From Bacteroidales bacterium UBA5515 (GTDB lineage: Bacteria > Bacteroidota > Bacteroidia > Bacteroidales > P3): DNA of 64,000 nt. The position numbers and the translations under genes are program-made. Each line of letters opens with the position of its first letter. Positions within the stretch are counted from its first letter, which is position 1. Of the stretch, positions 7,737 to 17,676 are shown one piece after another. The notes beneath the pieces were generated by a model. It was not told the origin of the DNA. It saw only the letters and a list, made by a program, of their open reading frames with translations, and ran no database searches. The DNA lies in NCBI GenBank assembly GCA_002423895.1, contig DIOL01000032.1:124001-188000 (forward strand), given 5' to 3'.

Positions 7737-9125
7737 ATGAAAAAGATATCTATGTTCATCTTGATGATATGTTCATCATTATTTGGTTTTTCACAAAATC
7801 AATCAGATGGAATAAATTCTCAGATGCTTGAAAAGATTCAACAAAGTTATAAAAATACAGATCAAGATAAAGCATTACGCAATGCTGTTGCTTCTAATAA
7901 AATTGATAATTTAGTTGTCAATCTTGATAATGAAGCAAAATATGATACTTATTTTTCAAATAGAGTTAAGTCTAAAGGTATATCTGACCAAAAGTCTTCT
8001 GGACGTTGTTGGATGTTTTCAGGATTTAATGTCTTAAGATCAGGTATGATTGCCAAGTATGATTTGGGAGAGTTTAATTTTTCTCATAACTATATTTTCT
8101 TTTATGATCAATTAGAAAAGTCTAATCTCTTTTTATCATTAGTAATAAAGTATAAAGACGAACCTCTTGACAGTAAAAATAATGAATGGTTATTGAAGAA
8201 TGTTCTTTCTGATGGAGGACAATTCACTGGAATAATAGACTTAGTTTCAAAATATGGTTTAGTTCCATCAACTGTTCAACCAGAAACTTATAATTCAGAA
8301 AACACTCGTAAAATTGATGAACTGATAACTTTAAAGCTTAAAGAATTTGCTTTAGAACTTAGAGCTATTAATTCAAAGGGTGATTATGAAAACAAGAAAG
8401 TAGAAATGCTTTCTACAATATACAGGATGTTAGTATTGGCTTATGGAGAGCCAGTAAAAGAATTTACTTATACTCTTAGAAATTCTTCTGGAAAAGAAAT
8501 TTCAACAGAGAAATATACACCAAAATCATTTTACGAAAAACATATTGGTAAGGACCTTGCCAAAACTTATGTTATGTTTATGAATGATCCAACTCGTCCA
8601 TACTATAAACTTTATGAGATTGAAAATGATCGTCATATTATTGATGGTATAAACTGGAAATATATTAATTTACCAGTAGATGAGATTAAAGAAATGGCAA
8701 TTGCTTCAATTAAAGATTCAACCATGATGTATTTTTCTTGTGATGTTGGCAAACATTATAATAGAACAAAAGGCTTGTTGGATGTTAATAATTATGATTA
8801 TGGTGTATTAATGGGAACAAGTTTTTCAATGAATAAAAATCAAAGAATTCAAACTTTTGCAAGTGGTTCTTCTCATGCAATGACTCTTTGTGGAGTTGAT
8901 ATAAATAAAGAAAACAAACCAACAAAATGGTTGGTTGAAAATAGTTGGGGTGCTTCTGCAGGTTGGCAAGGTCATTTGATTATGACTGATGAGTGGTTTA
9001 ATGAATATATGTTTAGATTAGTTGTTGATAGGAAATACATCCCTTCAAAACTATTAAGAATATTAGATGAAAAACCAACTATGCTCCCTCCATGGGATCC
9101 AATGTTCGCAGAAGACATTGATTAA
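7737..9125 (+). CDS. Secreted C1-type cysteine peptidase (bleomycin hydrolase / PepC-like)
   Basis: 462 residues. The catalytic triad of the family is visible: QKSSGRCWMFSG with Cys91 and the oxyanion Gln85, SHAMTLCGVD with His near 380, and VENSWGASAGW with Asn near 403. Bleomycin hydrolase and PepC homologues are normally cytosolic aminopeptidases forming hexameric barrels. This one starts with a signal peptide (MKKISMFILMICSSLFGFSQ), so it probably acts in the periplasm or outside the cell. The C-terminus (FAEDID) is extended past the catalytic domain, as in homologues where it plugs the active site. It may be co-transcribed with purL. Confidence 0.88.
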   Translation: MKKISMFILMICSSLFGFSQNQSDGINSQMLEKIQQSYKNTDQDKALRNAVASNKIDNLVVNLDNEAKYDTYFSNRVKSKGISDQKSSGRCWMFSGFNVLRSGMIAKYDLGEFNFSHNYIFFYDQLEKSNLFLSLVIKYKDEPLDSKNNEWLLKNVLSDGGQFTGIIDLVSKYGLVPSTVQPETYNSENTRKIDELITLKLKEFALELRAINSKGDYENKKVEMLSTIYRMLVLAYGEPVKEFTYTLRNSSGKEISTEKYTPKSFYEKHIGKDLAKTYVMFMNDPTRPYYKLYEIENDRHIIDGINWKYINLPVDEIKEMAIASIKDSTMMYFSCDVGKHYNRTKGLLDVNNYDYGVLMGTSFSMNKNQRIQTFASGSSHAMTLCGVDINKENKPTKWLVENSWGASAGWQGHLIMTDEWFNEYMFRLVVDRKYIPSKLLRILDEKPTMLPPWDPMFAEDID

Positions 9126-9160
9126 ACTATGTCATTTTTATTAATGAATACTACCCTTTT

Positions 9161-9904
9161 ATGAAGTTTAGAGCGATATTATTTTTAATGTTATTTTTCT
9201 CATTTAATGCTTTCTCACAAGTTGATTCAATTAATGTAGTTAGTAATGATGTTGATAGTGATGAAATTGAATTAGAACAACAAGACAGTAATTTTGTTGA
9301 TGAAGAATCTTCATTTATTGAATTAACAGACGAATCTCTGAAAAATTACATTGGAGTTTCTGAAGACTTTTTGAGTTATGTAAATATATTAAAGGATAGA
9401 GATAGTTTGGTTTATCATTATATTTTGAATAATGGAGAAACTAATTTAACTCCAAGAATTGACAATGTTAACTACATTAATATTGATAAAAAAGTTGATG
9501 TAATTTTTCATCCCAATTCTAAGAAAGTAATGTATGTGGGGGAAATGATTTTAAATGAAAATCAGGCTTGGGATTTTATTTACGAAACAATTTTCGATGA
9601 AGAAGGATTAACAAGAATGTTTATTCGTCAATATAGTACATTTAATTCTGTTTGTGCTCAAGTAGCTTTTGAACGCTCTGAATATTTTTTTGACGCTCAA
9701 AATGATGTAATAAAAAAGAATTATGAAATATTTGATGAGAATCACAATCCTTTAAATATTGATGATTGTTGGATGGAAAGAGAAGATTATATAAAATATA
9801 AATCATTTGATGAATTAAACTCTGTACTAAAAATACCTTTAGAAAATTCTTCAAAAGAAGAAGTTATAGAAACTGGAGAGAAACAATTAGAAACAGAAGA
9901 ATAA
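9161..9904 (+). CDS. Exported protein of unknown function
   Basis: 247 residues. It has a signal peptide (MKFRAILFLMLFFSFNAFSQ), an acidic stretch at about 25-55 rich in Asp and Glu, and an acidic C-terminal tail. I recognise no domain. It lies between the C1 peptidase (35 bases upstream) and coaX (5 bases downstream) and is probably part of the same transcript as coaX. Confidence 0.7.
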   Translation: MKFRAILFLMLFFSFNAFSQVDSINVVSNDVDSDEIELEQQDSNFVDEESSFIELTDESLKNYIGVSEDFLSYVNILKDRDSLVYHYILNNGETNLTPRIDNVNYINIDKKVDVIFHPNSKKVMYVGEMILNENQAWDFIYETIFDEEGLTRMFIRQYSTFNSVCAQVAFERSEYFFDAQNDVIKKNYEIFDENHNPLNIDDCWMEREDYIKYKSFDELNSVLKIPLENSSKEEVIETGEKQLETEE

Positions 9905-9909
9905 TCTAA

Positions 9910-10635
9910 ATGAAATTAGTAATTGACGTTGGAAATACAAGGACAAAAATAGCTGTTTTTTCAAAAGCAAATATTTTTTTTTATAAGGCTTATAATAATC
10001 TTATGAATAATGATATTGAAGAAATACTAACTAATTTTCCAGATGTTAAAAGAGCTATTTTCTCAACTGTTGGTCAAACTATGAATGAACTGAAAGATTA
10101 TTTAAACCAAAAAATTACTCTAATTGATTTTCATACAGAACTAAAATTACCGATAAATAATCATTATCTTTCAATAAAAACTTTAGGGAAAGATAGATTG
10201 GCTGGAGTTATTGGAGCAAATGGTTTATTTCCAAATAATAATTGTTTGGTTATTGATGCTGGAAGTTGCATAACAATTGATTTAATTGATAAAGAAAAAA
10301 ACTATTACGGAGGCTCAATTTCTTTAGGATTAAATATGAAATATAAGGCTTTAAATACTTTTACTGTATCTTTGCCGTTATTAAATGATAATTTCTGTGA
10401 AGAAAAATTAATTGGAGTTAATACAGAAAGCTCTATAAGGTCTGGCGTTTTGAATGGGACAATCATGGAATTAAAAGGTTTTATAGATTATTATACTAAA
10501 GAGTATTCTGATTTGAAGATTATTTTTACAGGAGGAGATTCAAAAATCCTTCAAAGTTATTTTAAAGAAAAAACAATTCTTGAAGAACATTTAGTTCTTA
10601 TGGGTTTAAATATTATACTTGACACAAATGCATAA
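9910..10635 (+). CDS. coaX: Type III pantothenate kinase
   Basis: 241 residues, normal for CoaX. It phosphorylates pantothenate in the first step of coenzyme A synthesis. Motifs: phosphate-binding LVIDVGNTRTKIAVF at residues 3-17, LGKDRLAGVIGA near 95, and VIDAGSCITIDLI near 116, where the Asp is the catalytic base in the family. CoaX does not respond to CoA feedback. It heads a run coaX, outer-membrane protein, TPR, lptC, and its stop overlaps the next start by 8 bases. Confidence 0.93.
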   Translation: MKLVIDVGNTRTKIAVFSKANIFFYKAYNNLMNNDIEEILTNFPDVKRAIFSTVGQTMNELKDYLNQKITLIDFHTELKLPINNHYLSIKTLGKDRLAGVIGANGLFPNNNCLVIDAGSCITIDLIDKEKNYYGGSISLGLNMKYKALNTFTVSLPLLNDNFCEEKLIGVNTESSIRSGVLNGTIMELKGFIDYYTKEYSDLKIIFTGGDSKILQSYFKEKTILEEHLVLMGLNIILDTNA

Positions 10636-11914
10636 TAAAACAAGATTTCAGTATTGGATAATTATCGTTGCAATTATTTTTGTAGCACTTCCAAATTTTT
10701 CAAAAGCTCAAACTTCTATTAGTTCGCCTTATTCTCGATTTGGAATAGGAGAAACCAATGTTTTCAACAACTCAATTAATAATGCAATGGGAGGAGTTGG
10801 ATACGCTTATAGAAGAAATAACTCTATAAATTATATGAATCCTGCTTCTTATGCTGGAATTGATACTACTTCATTTGTTTTTGATGTTGGATACTATACA
10901 GAATGGTTAACTTTATCCAATAATCAATATAAATCAAGTGGAAACAAAGCAGGTCTTTCTCACCTTTTAGTTGGTTTTCCAATTGGGAATAAATTCAAAT
11001 TTGCATTAGGACTTATTCCAATGTCTTCTGTTGAGTTTAGTACAAGTGAAACCATCGTTGACACTGTATTGGGTAAACATACTAAATCATATGAATCTCT
11101 TGGGGGATTAAACAAAGCACTTTTAGGAATTTCTTTTGCACCAATAAAAAATTTATCAATTGGTGTTAATTTAGAATATGTATTTGGAAACTACTATAAG
11201 TCTTCTACAATTGCTTTTCCTGATTCAACATATATGTATTCTTCAAGAGTTGAAAACAATTATCATGTTAATGCTTTTAACTTTAATCTTGGATTACAGT
11301 ATTTTCAACCTCTTTCAAATGGAGATAAAATTGGGATAGGAGTTGTTTATGACCTTCCTTCTAAATTCCCAACTGATAATGTTTTATCAAGATATACTTT
11401 CACAACAAGTGCAGGTCTTGAATATATGAAAGATTCTATAAACGAAGAAAATTCAAGCAATTCAATTGAATATCCTTCAACTATTGGTTTAGGTTTGTCT
11501 TATGAAAAACCTAATAAATTATTTATTGGAATTGATGGAAGATATATGACTTGGTCAGACTTTAAATTTCAATCAGACTATAAAAATACTTATTTTGTAA
11601 ACAATCTAAAAGTATCCTTAGGAGGAGAATGGAGACCTGATATTTATGGTAATTATTTTCAAAAATCAATTTATCGCTTTGGAGTTTTCTACGATAATGG
11701 AATGTTAGAATTTAATAATAATAGGATTAATGAAATGGGAGTTAGCTTTGGAATTGGATTACCAATTAAAAAATCTAACACCATGATAAACATAAGTTTT
11801 GAATATTTAAATAAAGGTACTAAAGAAAATAATTTAATAGAAGAAGATTATTTCAGAATTGGATTATCATTCTCTGCAAAAGATTTATGGTTCTTTAAAA
11901 GAAAGTATCAATAG
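10628..11914 (+). CDS. Outer-membrane beta-barrel protein
   Basis: 428 residues counted from the ATG at 10628, which overlaps the end of coaX (ATGCATAA). A hydrophobic segment (WIIIVAIIFVALPNFSKAQ) serves as signal peptide. The mature part begins SSPYSRFGIGETNVFNNSIN and continues with NAMGGVGYAYR, a pattern common in FadL/PorV-like barrels of Bacteroidota. Alternating Gly and aromatic strands run to a C-terminal barrel strand (RIGLSFSAKDLWFF). The exact role is unknown; the neighbouring lptC suggests an envelope function. Confidence 0.8.
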   Translation: MHNKTRFQYWIIIVAIIFVALPNFSKAQTSISSPYSRFGIGETNVFNNSINNAMGGVGYAYRRNNSINYMNPASYAGIDTTSFVFDVGYYTEWLTLSNNQYKSSGNKAGLSHLLVGFPIGNKFKFALGLIPMSSVEFSTSETIVDTVLGKHTKSYESLGGLNKALLGISFAPIKNLSIGVNLEYVFGNYYKSSTIAFPDSTYMYSSRVENNYHVNAFNFNLGLQYFQPLSNGDKIGIGVVYDLPSKFPTDNVLSRYTFTTSAGLEYMKDSINEENSSNSIEYPSTIGLGLSYEKPNKLFIGIDGRYMTWSDFKFQSDYKNTYFVNNLKVSLGGEWRPDIYGNYFQKSIYRFGVFYDNGMLEFNNNRINEMGVSFGIGLPIKKSNTMINISFEYLNKGTKENNLIEEDYFRIGLSFSAKDLWFFKRKYQ

Positions 11915-11955
11915 AAAATAATATAATAAATAACAAAATAGAATAATAAAAAGGA

Positions 11956-13299
11956 ATGAAAAAGTTAGTTTCACTATTAACATTAATCGCAATATTTAGC
12001 ATTGCAACATCAAGTTTTGCTCAAAAATATGGCAATACTCCAAAAGACAGTGTAGATTGTATAATGAATAACTCTCTATACCAAGAATTTTACAATCAAA
12101 AAAACTATAAAGATGCTTATGAACCATGGAAAAATGCTGTGAAAGCATGCCCAATGAACCATGTTAATCTTTATATTAGAGGAGTTGTAATTTTAAAAAA
12201 TCTTATAGTTCAAGCTCAAACTCCAGAAACTCAACAAAAATATATTGATGAATTAATGGAACTTTATGACAAGAGAACTTTGGCTTTTGGACAAGAAGCA
12301 AATAATATTGCACGTAAGGCAAAAGACTTATCTGAATTAAAACCTAACGAAAAAGAAAGAATTTATAATTTATATAAAGAAGCTGCAGCAAAGGGTGGTG
12401 AAAAAGGCGTTGATCTTGATGACCAATATAAACCTTTATATCTAAAAGCTTGTTTTGACTATTTAGCATCTATTCAAGCTCATGAAGGACAAATGGCTCC
12501 TTTGTTTGATGCTTATGACTATGCTTCAGACGCATTAGATTTTTCTAAAAAACAAGCTATTGAAGCTGGAGATACAAAAACTGCAGAAAAAGCACAAGAT
12601 TATATAACTGCTACTGAACAAATCATTGAACCATTTGCTTCTTGTGATAAGATTATTCCTATTTACCAACCTAAATTTGATGCTGAACCTAACAACGTTG
12701 AATTACTTAAAAAAATCACTACTAACTTAGAAAGAAAAGGATGTACAAAATCTGATTTATTCTTTAGCGCTACAGAAAATTTACATAAAATTGAACCTAC
12801 ATCTAAATCTGCATTTATGATGGGACAAATGCTTGCTGCAAAAGAAAGATTTAAAGACGCTGCTCCTTTCTTTAAAGAAGCTCTTGAAAAATCAACAACT
12901 AATGAAGATAAAGCAAAAGCATGTATGTATTGGGCTCAAATGTTAATGGCATCTGACCAATATTCAGCTGCTCGTTCTGCTTTCTATCAAGTTTCAAATT
13001 ACGATAAGTCAAAAGAAGGAGAAGCTTTATACTTTGTTGCATCAATGTATTTGAGTTCTGCTGCATCATGTGCTACTCACGAAGGTAAAATTAGAGGTGC
13101 TGCTTGGGCAGCTTATGATAAGGCAGCAAGAGCAAAGTCATTAGATCCTTCAATTGCTGACAAATGTGAACAATTAATGCGTTCAGCAGTTGGACAATGG
13201 CCAACAACTGAAAATGCATTCTTCTATGAAATTACTAACGGCCAATCTTATCATGTTGGATGTTGGATTAATGAAAGCACAACTGTTAGATTGAGATAA
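11956..13299 (+). CDS. Periplasmic tetratricopeptide-repeat protein
   Basis: 447 residues with a signal peptide (MKKLVSLLTLIAIFSIATSSFAQ). TPR-like helical pairs are visible near 42-60 (FYNQKNYKDAYEPWKNAVKA), 290-310 (AAKERFKDAAPFFKEALEKS) and 318-340. Cysteines are scattered through the mature part. TPR proteins usually bind partner proteins; the partner is unknown. It is 41 bases after the barrel gene and 10 bases before lptC, so it is probably in one operon with both. Confidence 0.8.
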   Translation: MKKLVSLLTLIAIFSIATSSFAQKYGNTPKDSVDCIMNNSLYQEFYNQKNYKDAYEPWKNAVKACPMNHVNLYIRGVVILKNLIVQAQTPETQQKYIDELMELYDKRTLAFGQEANNIARKAKDLSELKPNEKERIYNLYKEAAAKGGEKGVDLDDQYKPLYLKACFDYLASIQAHEGQMAPLFDAYDYASDALDFSKKQAIEAGDTKTAEKAQDYITATEQIIEPFASCDKIIPIYQPKFDAEPNNVELLKKITTNLERKGCTKSDLFFSATENLHKIEPTSKSAFMMGQMLAAKERFKDAAPFFKEALEKSTTNEDKAKACMYWAQMLMASDQYSAARSAFYQVSNYDKSKEGEALYFVASMYLSSAASCATHEGKIRGAAWAAYDKAARAKSLDPSIADKCEQLMRSAVGQWPTTENAFFYEITNGQSYHVGCWINESTTVRLR

Positions 13300-13309
13300 T
13301 ATCTAAATT

Positions 13310-13882
13310 GTGAAAAAATCTAATTATAGAAACATATTGATGAGGGTAGATTTATTTTTTATAAGTCTATCCTCTCTTCTCTTTATAATTGGATGTGAAG
13401 GAAAAAGTCCTTCTGGGCAAAAAGGTTTAGTTGGCAAACCAGTACAAGTTATTAAATCAGCCAATATACTAAGAAGTCAAAACGGAGATTTAGAAGTACA
13501 AATAAAAACTCCTTTAATATATAATTATGAAGGAGATAGTGCTCGAATGGTTTTCCCAAAAGGAGTTAAAGTTTGGTTTTACAACAAAGATTTAACAATT
13601 AAATCTACTCTTGTTGCTAAGTATGCTGTTAACTATAATAATAGCAATAAGGTATATTTGAGAGATAGCATAGAAATAATTAATTTCAACAATAAAGATA
13701 CTCTTTATTGTCAAGAATTAATTTGGGATAAAAGCTTGAAAACAATAAGTTCTAACAAAAAAGTACAAAGAAACAGTTCTTCAGGAATTGCAATTGGAGA
13801 TGGATTTCAAAGCAACGAACAAATGGATAGTTTAAGAATAAAAAATCCTAGAGGAACTCAATATATTGCAGATGATGAATAA
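13310..13882 (+). CDS. lptC: LPS export protein LptC
   Basis: 190 residues. LptC is the periplasmic bitopic or lipoprotein component that passes LPS from the LptBFG transporter to LptA. The start is a GTG 10 bases after the TPR stop; the alternative ATG at codon 12 also precedes the hydrophobic segment. The segment ends in LLFIIGCEGK, a lipobox with Cys near residue 29. The body has the beta-jellyroll pattern of LptC/OstA domains (VKVWFYN, YNNSNKVYLRDSIEIIN, LYCQELIWDKSLKTISS). Its partner lptB is at 48.2-49.0 kb. Confidence 0.87.
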   Translation: MKKSNYRNILMRVDLFFISLSSLLFIIGCEGKSPSGQKGLVGKPVQVIKSANILRSQNGDLEVQIKTPLIYNYEGDSARMVFPKGVKVWFYNKDLTIKSTLVAKYAVNYNNSNKVYLRDSIEIINFNNKDTLYCQELIWDKSLKTISSNKKVQRNSSSGIAIGDGFQSNEQMDSLRIKNPRGTQYIADDE

Positions 13883-13893
13883 AAAATAATGTT

Positions 13894-14712
13894 ATGAAAA
13901 TTAAAATTTTATTGTTGATTTCTACCCTATTTATTTTTGCTGGGTGTAAAAAACAGGAAAAAACTCTTTCTCAAAAATTAGAATATGAGGATATTAAAGT
14001 AAAAGAAGTAAAATTCTACCAAAATAATCCTAAGTTTGCTAATTATAGTTTTGATATTAATATTCAATTACCTAAAATTATTTCCGATACATTATTCAAG
14101 GATTTTAGAAAAACAATTATTGAACATATTTTCAATGTAAATAGTGATACAATTAATATAAACTTAGCCATAAATAATTATATTCAAGAAAAATCAGATG
14201 CTTTTCAAGAGCCAGGAGTTGATAGATTTATGAATAAAAATAACCAATATAAATTATGGTCTAATCTTAATTCTAAATTTATTTATAATAAGGATAATCT
14301 TATTAGCTATAAAATTCTTGAAGACAACTTCACTGGTGGAGCGCACCCTTATCAAGAAGTATATTATCTGAATTATGATTTATCATTAAACAAGAAACTT
14401 AACTTTGAAGATATTTTTATTCCAACTTCAATTGATGACATTACATTGAAAGAAATGTTACTAAATCAATTAATGAAGCAAGAGAAAGCAAAAACAATAT
14501 CAGATCTTAACTTATTTGATGTTGAAAGTCCAAAAGATTTTAAAGTTTCTCAAATGATATATTTCGACAGTTTAGATATTGTATTTGCTTATGCTCAATA
14601 TGACATAAGACCTTATGCTTATGGAGCTCCTGAAATAAAACTTCCTATAAATCTTCTAACAAAATATTTCACAGAAGACTTTAAGAAAAGGTTTTTACCT
14701 ACAAAAAAATAG
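13894..14712 (+). CDS. DUF3298-type lipoprotein
   Basis: 272 residues. A lipobox is visible (LLLISTLFIFAGCKK, Cys near 18). DNFTGGAHPYQEVYYLNYDL and PYAYGAPEIKLP near the C-terminus match the DUF3298/DUF4163 pair found in RsiV-like proteins and many Bacteroidota lipoproteins. Related proteins bind lysozyme in Gram-positives, but there is no evidence for that here. It is 11 bases after lptC and 3 bases before gldB. Confidence 0.75.
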   Translation: MKIKILLLISTLFIFAGCKKQEKTLSQKLEYEDIKVKEVKFYQNNPKFANYSFDINIQLPKIISDTLFKDFRKTIIEHIFNVNSDTININLAINNYIQEKSDAFQEPGVDRFMNKNNQYKLWSNLNSKFIYNKDNLISYKILEDNFTGGAHPYQEVYYLNYDLSLNKKLNFEDIFIPTSIDDITLKEMLLNQLMKQEKAKTISDLNLFDVESPKDFKVSQMIYFDSLDIVFAYAQYDIRPYAYGAPEIKLPINLLTKYFTEDFKKRFLPTKK

Positions 14713-14715
14713 ACT

Positions 14716-15750
14716 ATGAAAAAGATATTCTTCTTAATTGCAATATCATCTCTTTTTATTTTTTCCTGCAAGAAAGATAAAGTAAAGGAATCAATAATTG
14801 ACCCTGTAACAGGACAAGAAACAAAGATTAAGGTAAATAGATTTGAAGATATTTTATTTGACCAAAATCAAAAAGATTTAAAGTCTCATTTAAAAGCAAA
14901 TTATGAAAACTATAAACCTGTTTTCAATACAACTTTGGATGATGAAGAGTATTTCAAAATAATACAGTACTTTGCAACCGATCCGAATATGATTTCTGCA
15001 TATAAAACTGTAAAGAAAACATATCCTAATTTAGATTGGGTTTCAGAAGAGGTCACAACTGCTTTTGCATTACTGCTTAAAGAATATCCCAACACTCAAA
15101 TACCAAAACTTTATTCAATAATGTTTGGTCCTGCTGAATTCTCTTATTCTTATTCTAAAAGAGTTTTAGCAAGAAAAGATTTTATTACTTTCTCTATTGA
15201 CTTATACTCTATAAACTCTTTAAAAGAAAACAAATACTATCAGCAATTCCCTAAATATATGATGATAATGCTTGATTCTGCATATTTAGTACCTGACATA
15301 ATGAATCAATACCTAAGAAGCCATAATGAAGATTTACCTTTAATGGAACTTAATCCTGATGCATCATTATGTGATATAATAGTTGAAAGAGGTAAATACT
15401 ACTATGCATTAACTAAGCTTTTGCCAAACTCATCTTTAAACAGCATTTTCCGTTATACTAATGAACAAATGCAATGGGTAGAAAAAAATGAATATAATAT
15501 TTGGGGATTGATCATACAGAATGGATTATTATATTCAAAGGACAGACCTGAATATATGCATTTAATTACAGAAGGACCAAATACCAAAGGATTACAAAAC
15601 TCTCCTTCTCGTTTGGGAGATTATATTGGTTATAAGATTGTAGAAAAATATATGAAGGAAACCAATAAAACTCTTAAAGAAATGTTTGAAAATCTAAACG
15701 CAAAAGAAATTCTAAATAAATCTTCATATAAGCCTAAGAAAAACAACTAA
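14716..15750 (+). CDS. gldB: Gliding motility lipoprotein GldB
   Basis: 344 residues. A lipoprotein signal (MKKIFFLIAISSLFIFSCKK, Cys18) precedes the body. The features I recognise are VNRFEDILFDQN near 40, ITFSIDLYS, FPKYMMIM, a central ASLCDIIVERGKYYYAL, and the C-terminal NEYNIWGLIIQNGLLYS, SPSRLGDYIGYKIVEKYM. GldB is needed for gliding in Flavobacterium johnsoniae; its mechanism is not known. It is three bases after the DUF3298 lipoprotein gene. Confidence 0.85.
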   Translation: MKKIFFLIAISSLFIFSCKKDKVKESIIDPVTGQETKIKVNRFEDILFDQNQKDLKSHLKANYENYKPVFNTTLDDEEYFKIIQYFATDPNMISAYKTVKKTYPNLDWVSEEVTTAFALLLKEYPNTQIPKLYSIMFGPAEFSYSYSKRVLARKDFITFSIDLYSINSLKENKYYQQFPKYMMIMLDSAYLVPDIMNQYLRSHNEDLPLMELNPDASLCDIIVERGKYYYALTKLLPNSSLNSIFRYTNEQMQWVEKNEYNIWGLIIQNGLLYSKDRPEYMHLITEGPNTKGLQNSPSRLGDYIGYKIVEKYMKETNKTLKEMFENLNAKEILNKSSYKPKKNN

Positions 15751-15768
15751 ATAATACAACTATAAAAA

Positions 15769-17676
15769 ATGAAAGCTCACATATCTCTTATCTTAAAATT
15801 TCTACTAACTTTAGTTCTATTATTAATTACTCAAATAGCAACTTTAGTTTTCAACACATCAGTTTTCTCTATTGACGGTATATCAGATTTCTTTTCAATA
15901 CTCTTGGGAGCTACACGTTTTGGCATTTCTTCAACAGTAGCTTTTCTTCTACCTTTTCTTCTTCTAAGTCTTTTGCCAATTAAAATAAGACAAAACTTAT
16001 ACTATAGAAAAATATCAAACTTCTTCTATATAATAGGAACAAACATAATTCTAATATTAAATTGTATTGATATTGGATATTATAAATTCACATATAAACG
16101 TATTTCCTACGATTTCTTTAACTACTTGGGTGTTGGAGGAGATTTTACTGAACTAATACCACAATTTGCAAGAGACTATTGGCATATTGTAATTCTATTT
16201 GTAGCTTTAAATATTGTCTTTTATTATTTAAGGAAATTAATTGACAAGAAATACACTCCTGAATTAATAATTTCAAACAGGAAATGGTATTTAAAGAATA
16301 CATTAATATTCATTCTTTTGGGAGGGTTATTTTTCTTAGGACAAAGAGGAGGATTCCAACTAAGACCTTTAAGTATTGTTCATGCAAACTATTATACAAC
16401 AAGCCAAAATACTGCTCTTGTTCTTAACACTCCATTTACTCTTTATAGAACTTGGGGGCAAAAAGGATTAGAACCAAAACAATATTTCAAAACTGAAGCA
16501 GAACTTAATTCCAATTTTAATCCAATCTATAAAACATCTATAGGCAATATTGACACCTTATTCAATTCTCCTTTAGAGGTTGGTAAAACAAATGTAATTG
16601 TAATCATATTGGAGAGTTTTTCTGAGGAGTATTTAAACGGATACACTCCTTTCCTTTCTGAACTTGCGAATAAATCAATTGTCTTTAATGGATATGCAAA
16701 TGGGAAAAGAAGTATTGATGGAATACCTGCAATACTTTCATCCTTGCCAATTCTTTCTGATGAATCTTACATAACATCACAATATGGAAATAATAATCTT
16801 TCTTCCTTTGCTTCATTGTTGAAACCATATAATTATAAGACTTCTTTTTTTCATGGAGGATATAATGGAACTATGGGATTTGATGCTTATACTAAAAATG
16901 TAGGATATGATGATTACTATGGAAGAAAAGAATATAATAATGATAAAGATTATGACGGGAATTGGGGAATTTTTGATGAACCTTTTCTTCAATATATGGT
17001 TAAAGAGCTTGACCACTACAAAGAACCTTTCACTTCAGCAGTCTTTACCCTAAGTTCTCATCATCCTTACACAATACCACCTCAACACAAAGGAAGATTC
17101 CCTAAAGGAACAATGGTTGTGCATGAAACAGTTGGATATGCAGATTATGCATTAAAGAAGTTTTTTGAAAAAGCACAAACTAAACCTTGGTTTAAAAACA
17201 CATTATTTATTATTACTGCTGACCATTCAGCTTCAACTCAAGAACCAGAATTTAAAACCCTCCTTGGACAATTTAGAATACCAGTTATTTTCTATCATCC
17301 AAGTTTAAAACAAGGAGTGAAAATAAATCAAAATCTTCAACAAGCCGATATTCTTCCAACAGCAATGGGATTAATAAAATATCCAAAACCTTTTGTCTCT
17401 TTTGGTCAAAATGCATTCTCTAAAGAAGAGAATTCATATATACTTTCAATAAGTGGAGAATATATGTTATTGCAAGGAGATTATCTTTGCAAATACCTTG
17501 AAGGAATTGGCTCAAGACTCTATAATATTAAAGAGGATGTTAATGCTAAAAAAGAAATTGGAGAAAAACATCCTGAACTGCTTAAGAAGATGACTCGAAG
17601 AATAGAAGCTATAATTCAACAATATAACAATAGATTAATAGAAAACAAGTTATTTATTGACAATGAAAAAAAATAA
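15769..17676 (+). CDS. LtaS-like membrane sulfatase (phosphoglycerol/phosphoethanolamine transferase family)
   Basis: 635 residues. Roughly residues 8-195 carry about five membrane helices; residues 270-600 form an alkaline-phosphatase/sulfatase domain facing the periplasm. Metal and nucleophile positions are visible: VIVIILESFSEEY with Glu282, ANGKRSIDGIPAIL with candidate nucleophile Ser315, TLSSHHPYTIPP and FIITADHSA. LtaS uses Thr at the nucleophile position; Ser is usual in Gram-negative relatives. Such enzymes transfer a phosphoglycerol or phosphoethanolamine head group from phospholipid and leave diacylglycerol. The substrate here is unknown. Its end overlaps the downstream lipid-kinase start by 14 bases. 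Confidence 0.82.
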   Translation: MKAHISLILKFLLTLVLLLITQIATLVFNTSVFSIDGISDFFSILLGATRFGISSTVAFLLPFLLLSLLPIKIRQNLYYRKISNFFYIIGTNIILILNCIDIGYYKFTYKRISYDFFNYLGVGGDFTELIPQFARDYWHIVILFVALNIVFYYLRKLIDKKYTPELIISNRKWYLKNTLIFILLGGLFFLGQRGGFQLRPLSIVHANYYTTSQNTALVLNTPFTLYRTWGQKGLEPKQYFKTEAELNSNFNPIYKTSIGNIDTLFNSPLEVGKTNVIVIILESFSEEYLNGYTPFLSELANKSIVFNGYANGKRSIDGIPAILSSLPILSDESYITSQYGNNNLSSFASLLKPYNYKTSFFHGGYNGTMGFDAYTKNVGYDDYYGRKEYNNDKDYDGNWGIFDEPFLQYMVKELDHYKEPFTSAVFTLSSHHPYTIPPQHKGRFPKGTMVVHETVGYADYALKKFFEKAQTKPWFKNTLFIITADHSASTQEPEFKTLLGQFRIPVIFYHPSLKQGVKINQNLQQADILPTAMGLIKYPKPFVSFGQNAFSKEENSYILSISGEYMLLQGDYLCKYLEGIGSRLYNIKEDVNAKKEIGEKHPELLKKMTRRIEAIIQQYNNRLIENKLFIDNEKK

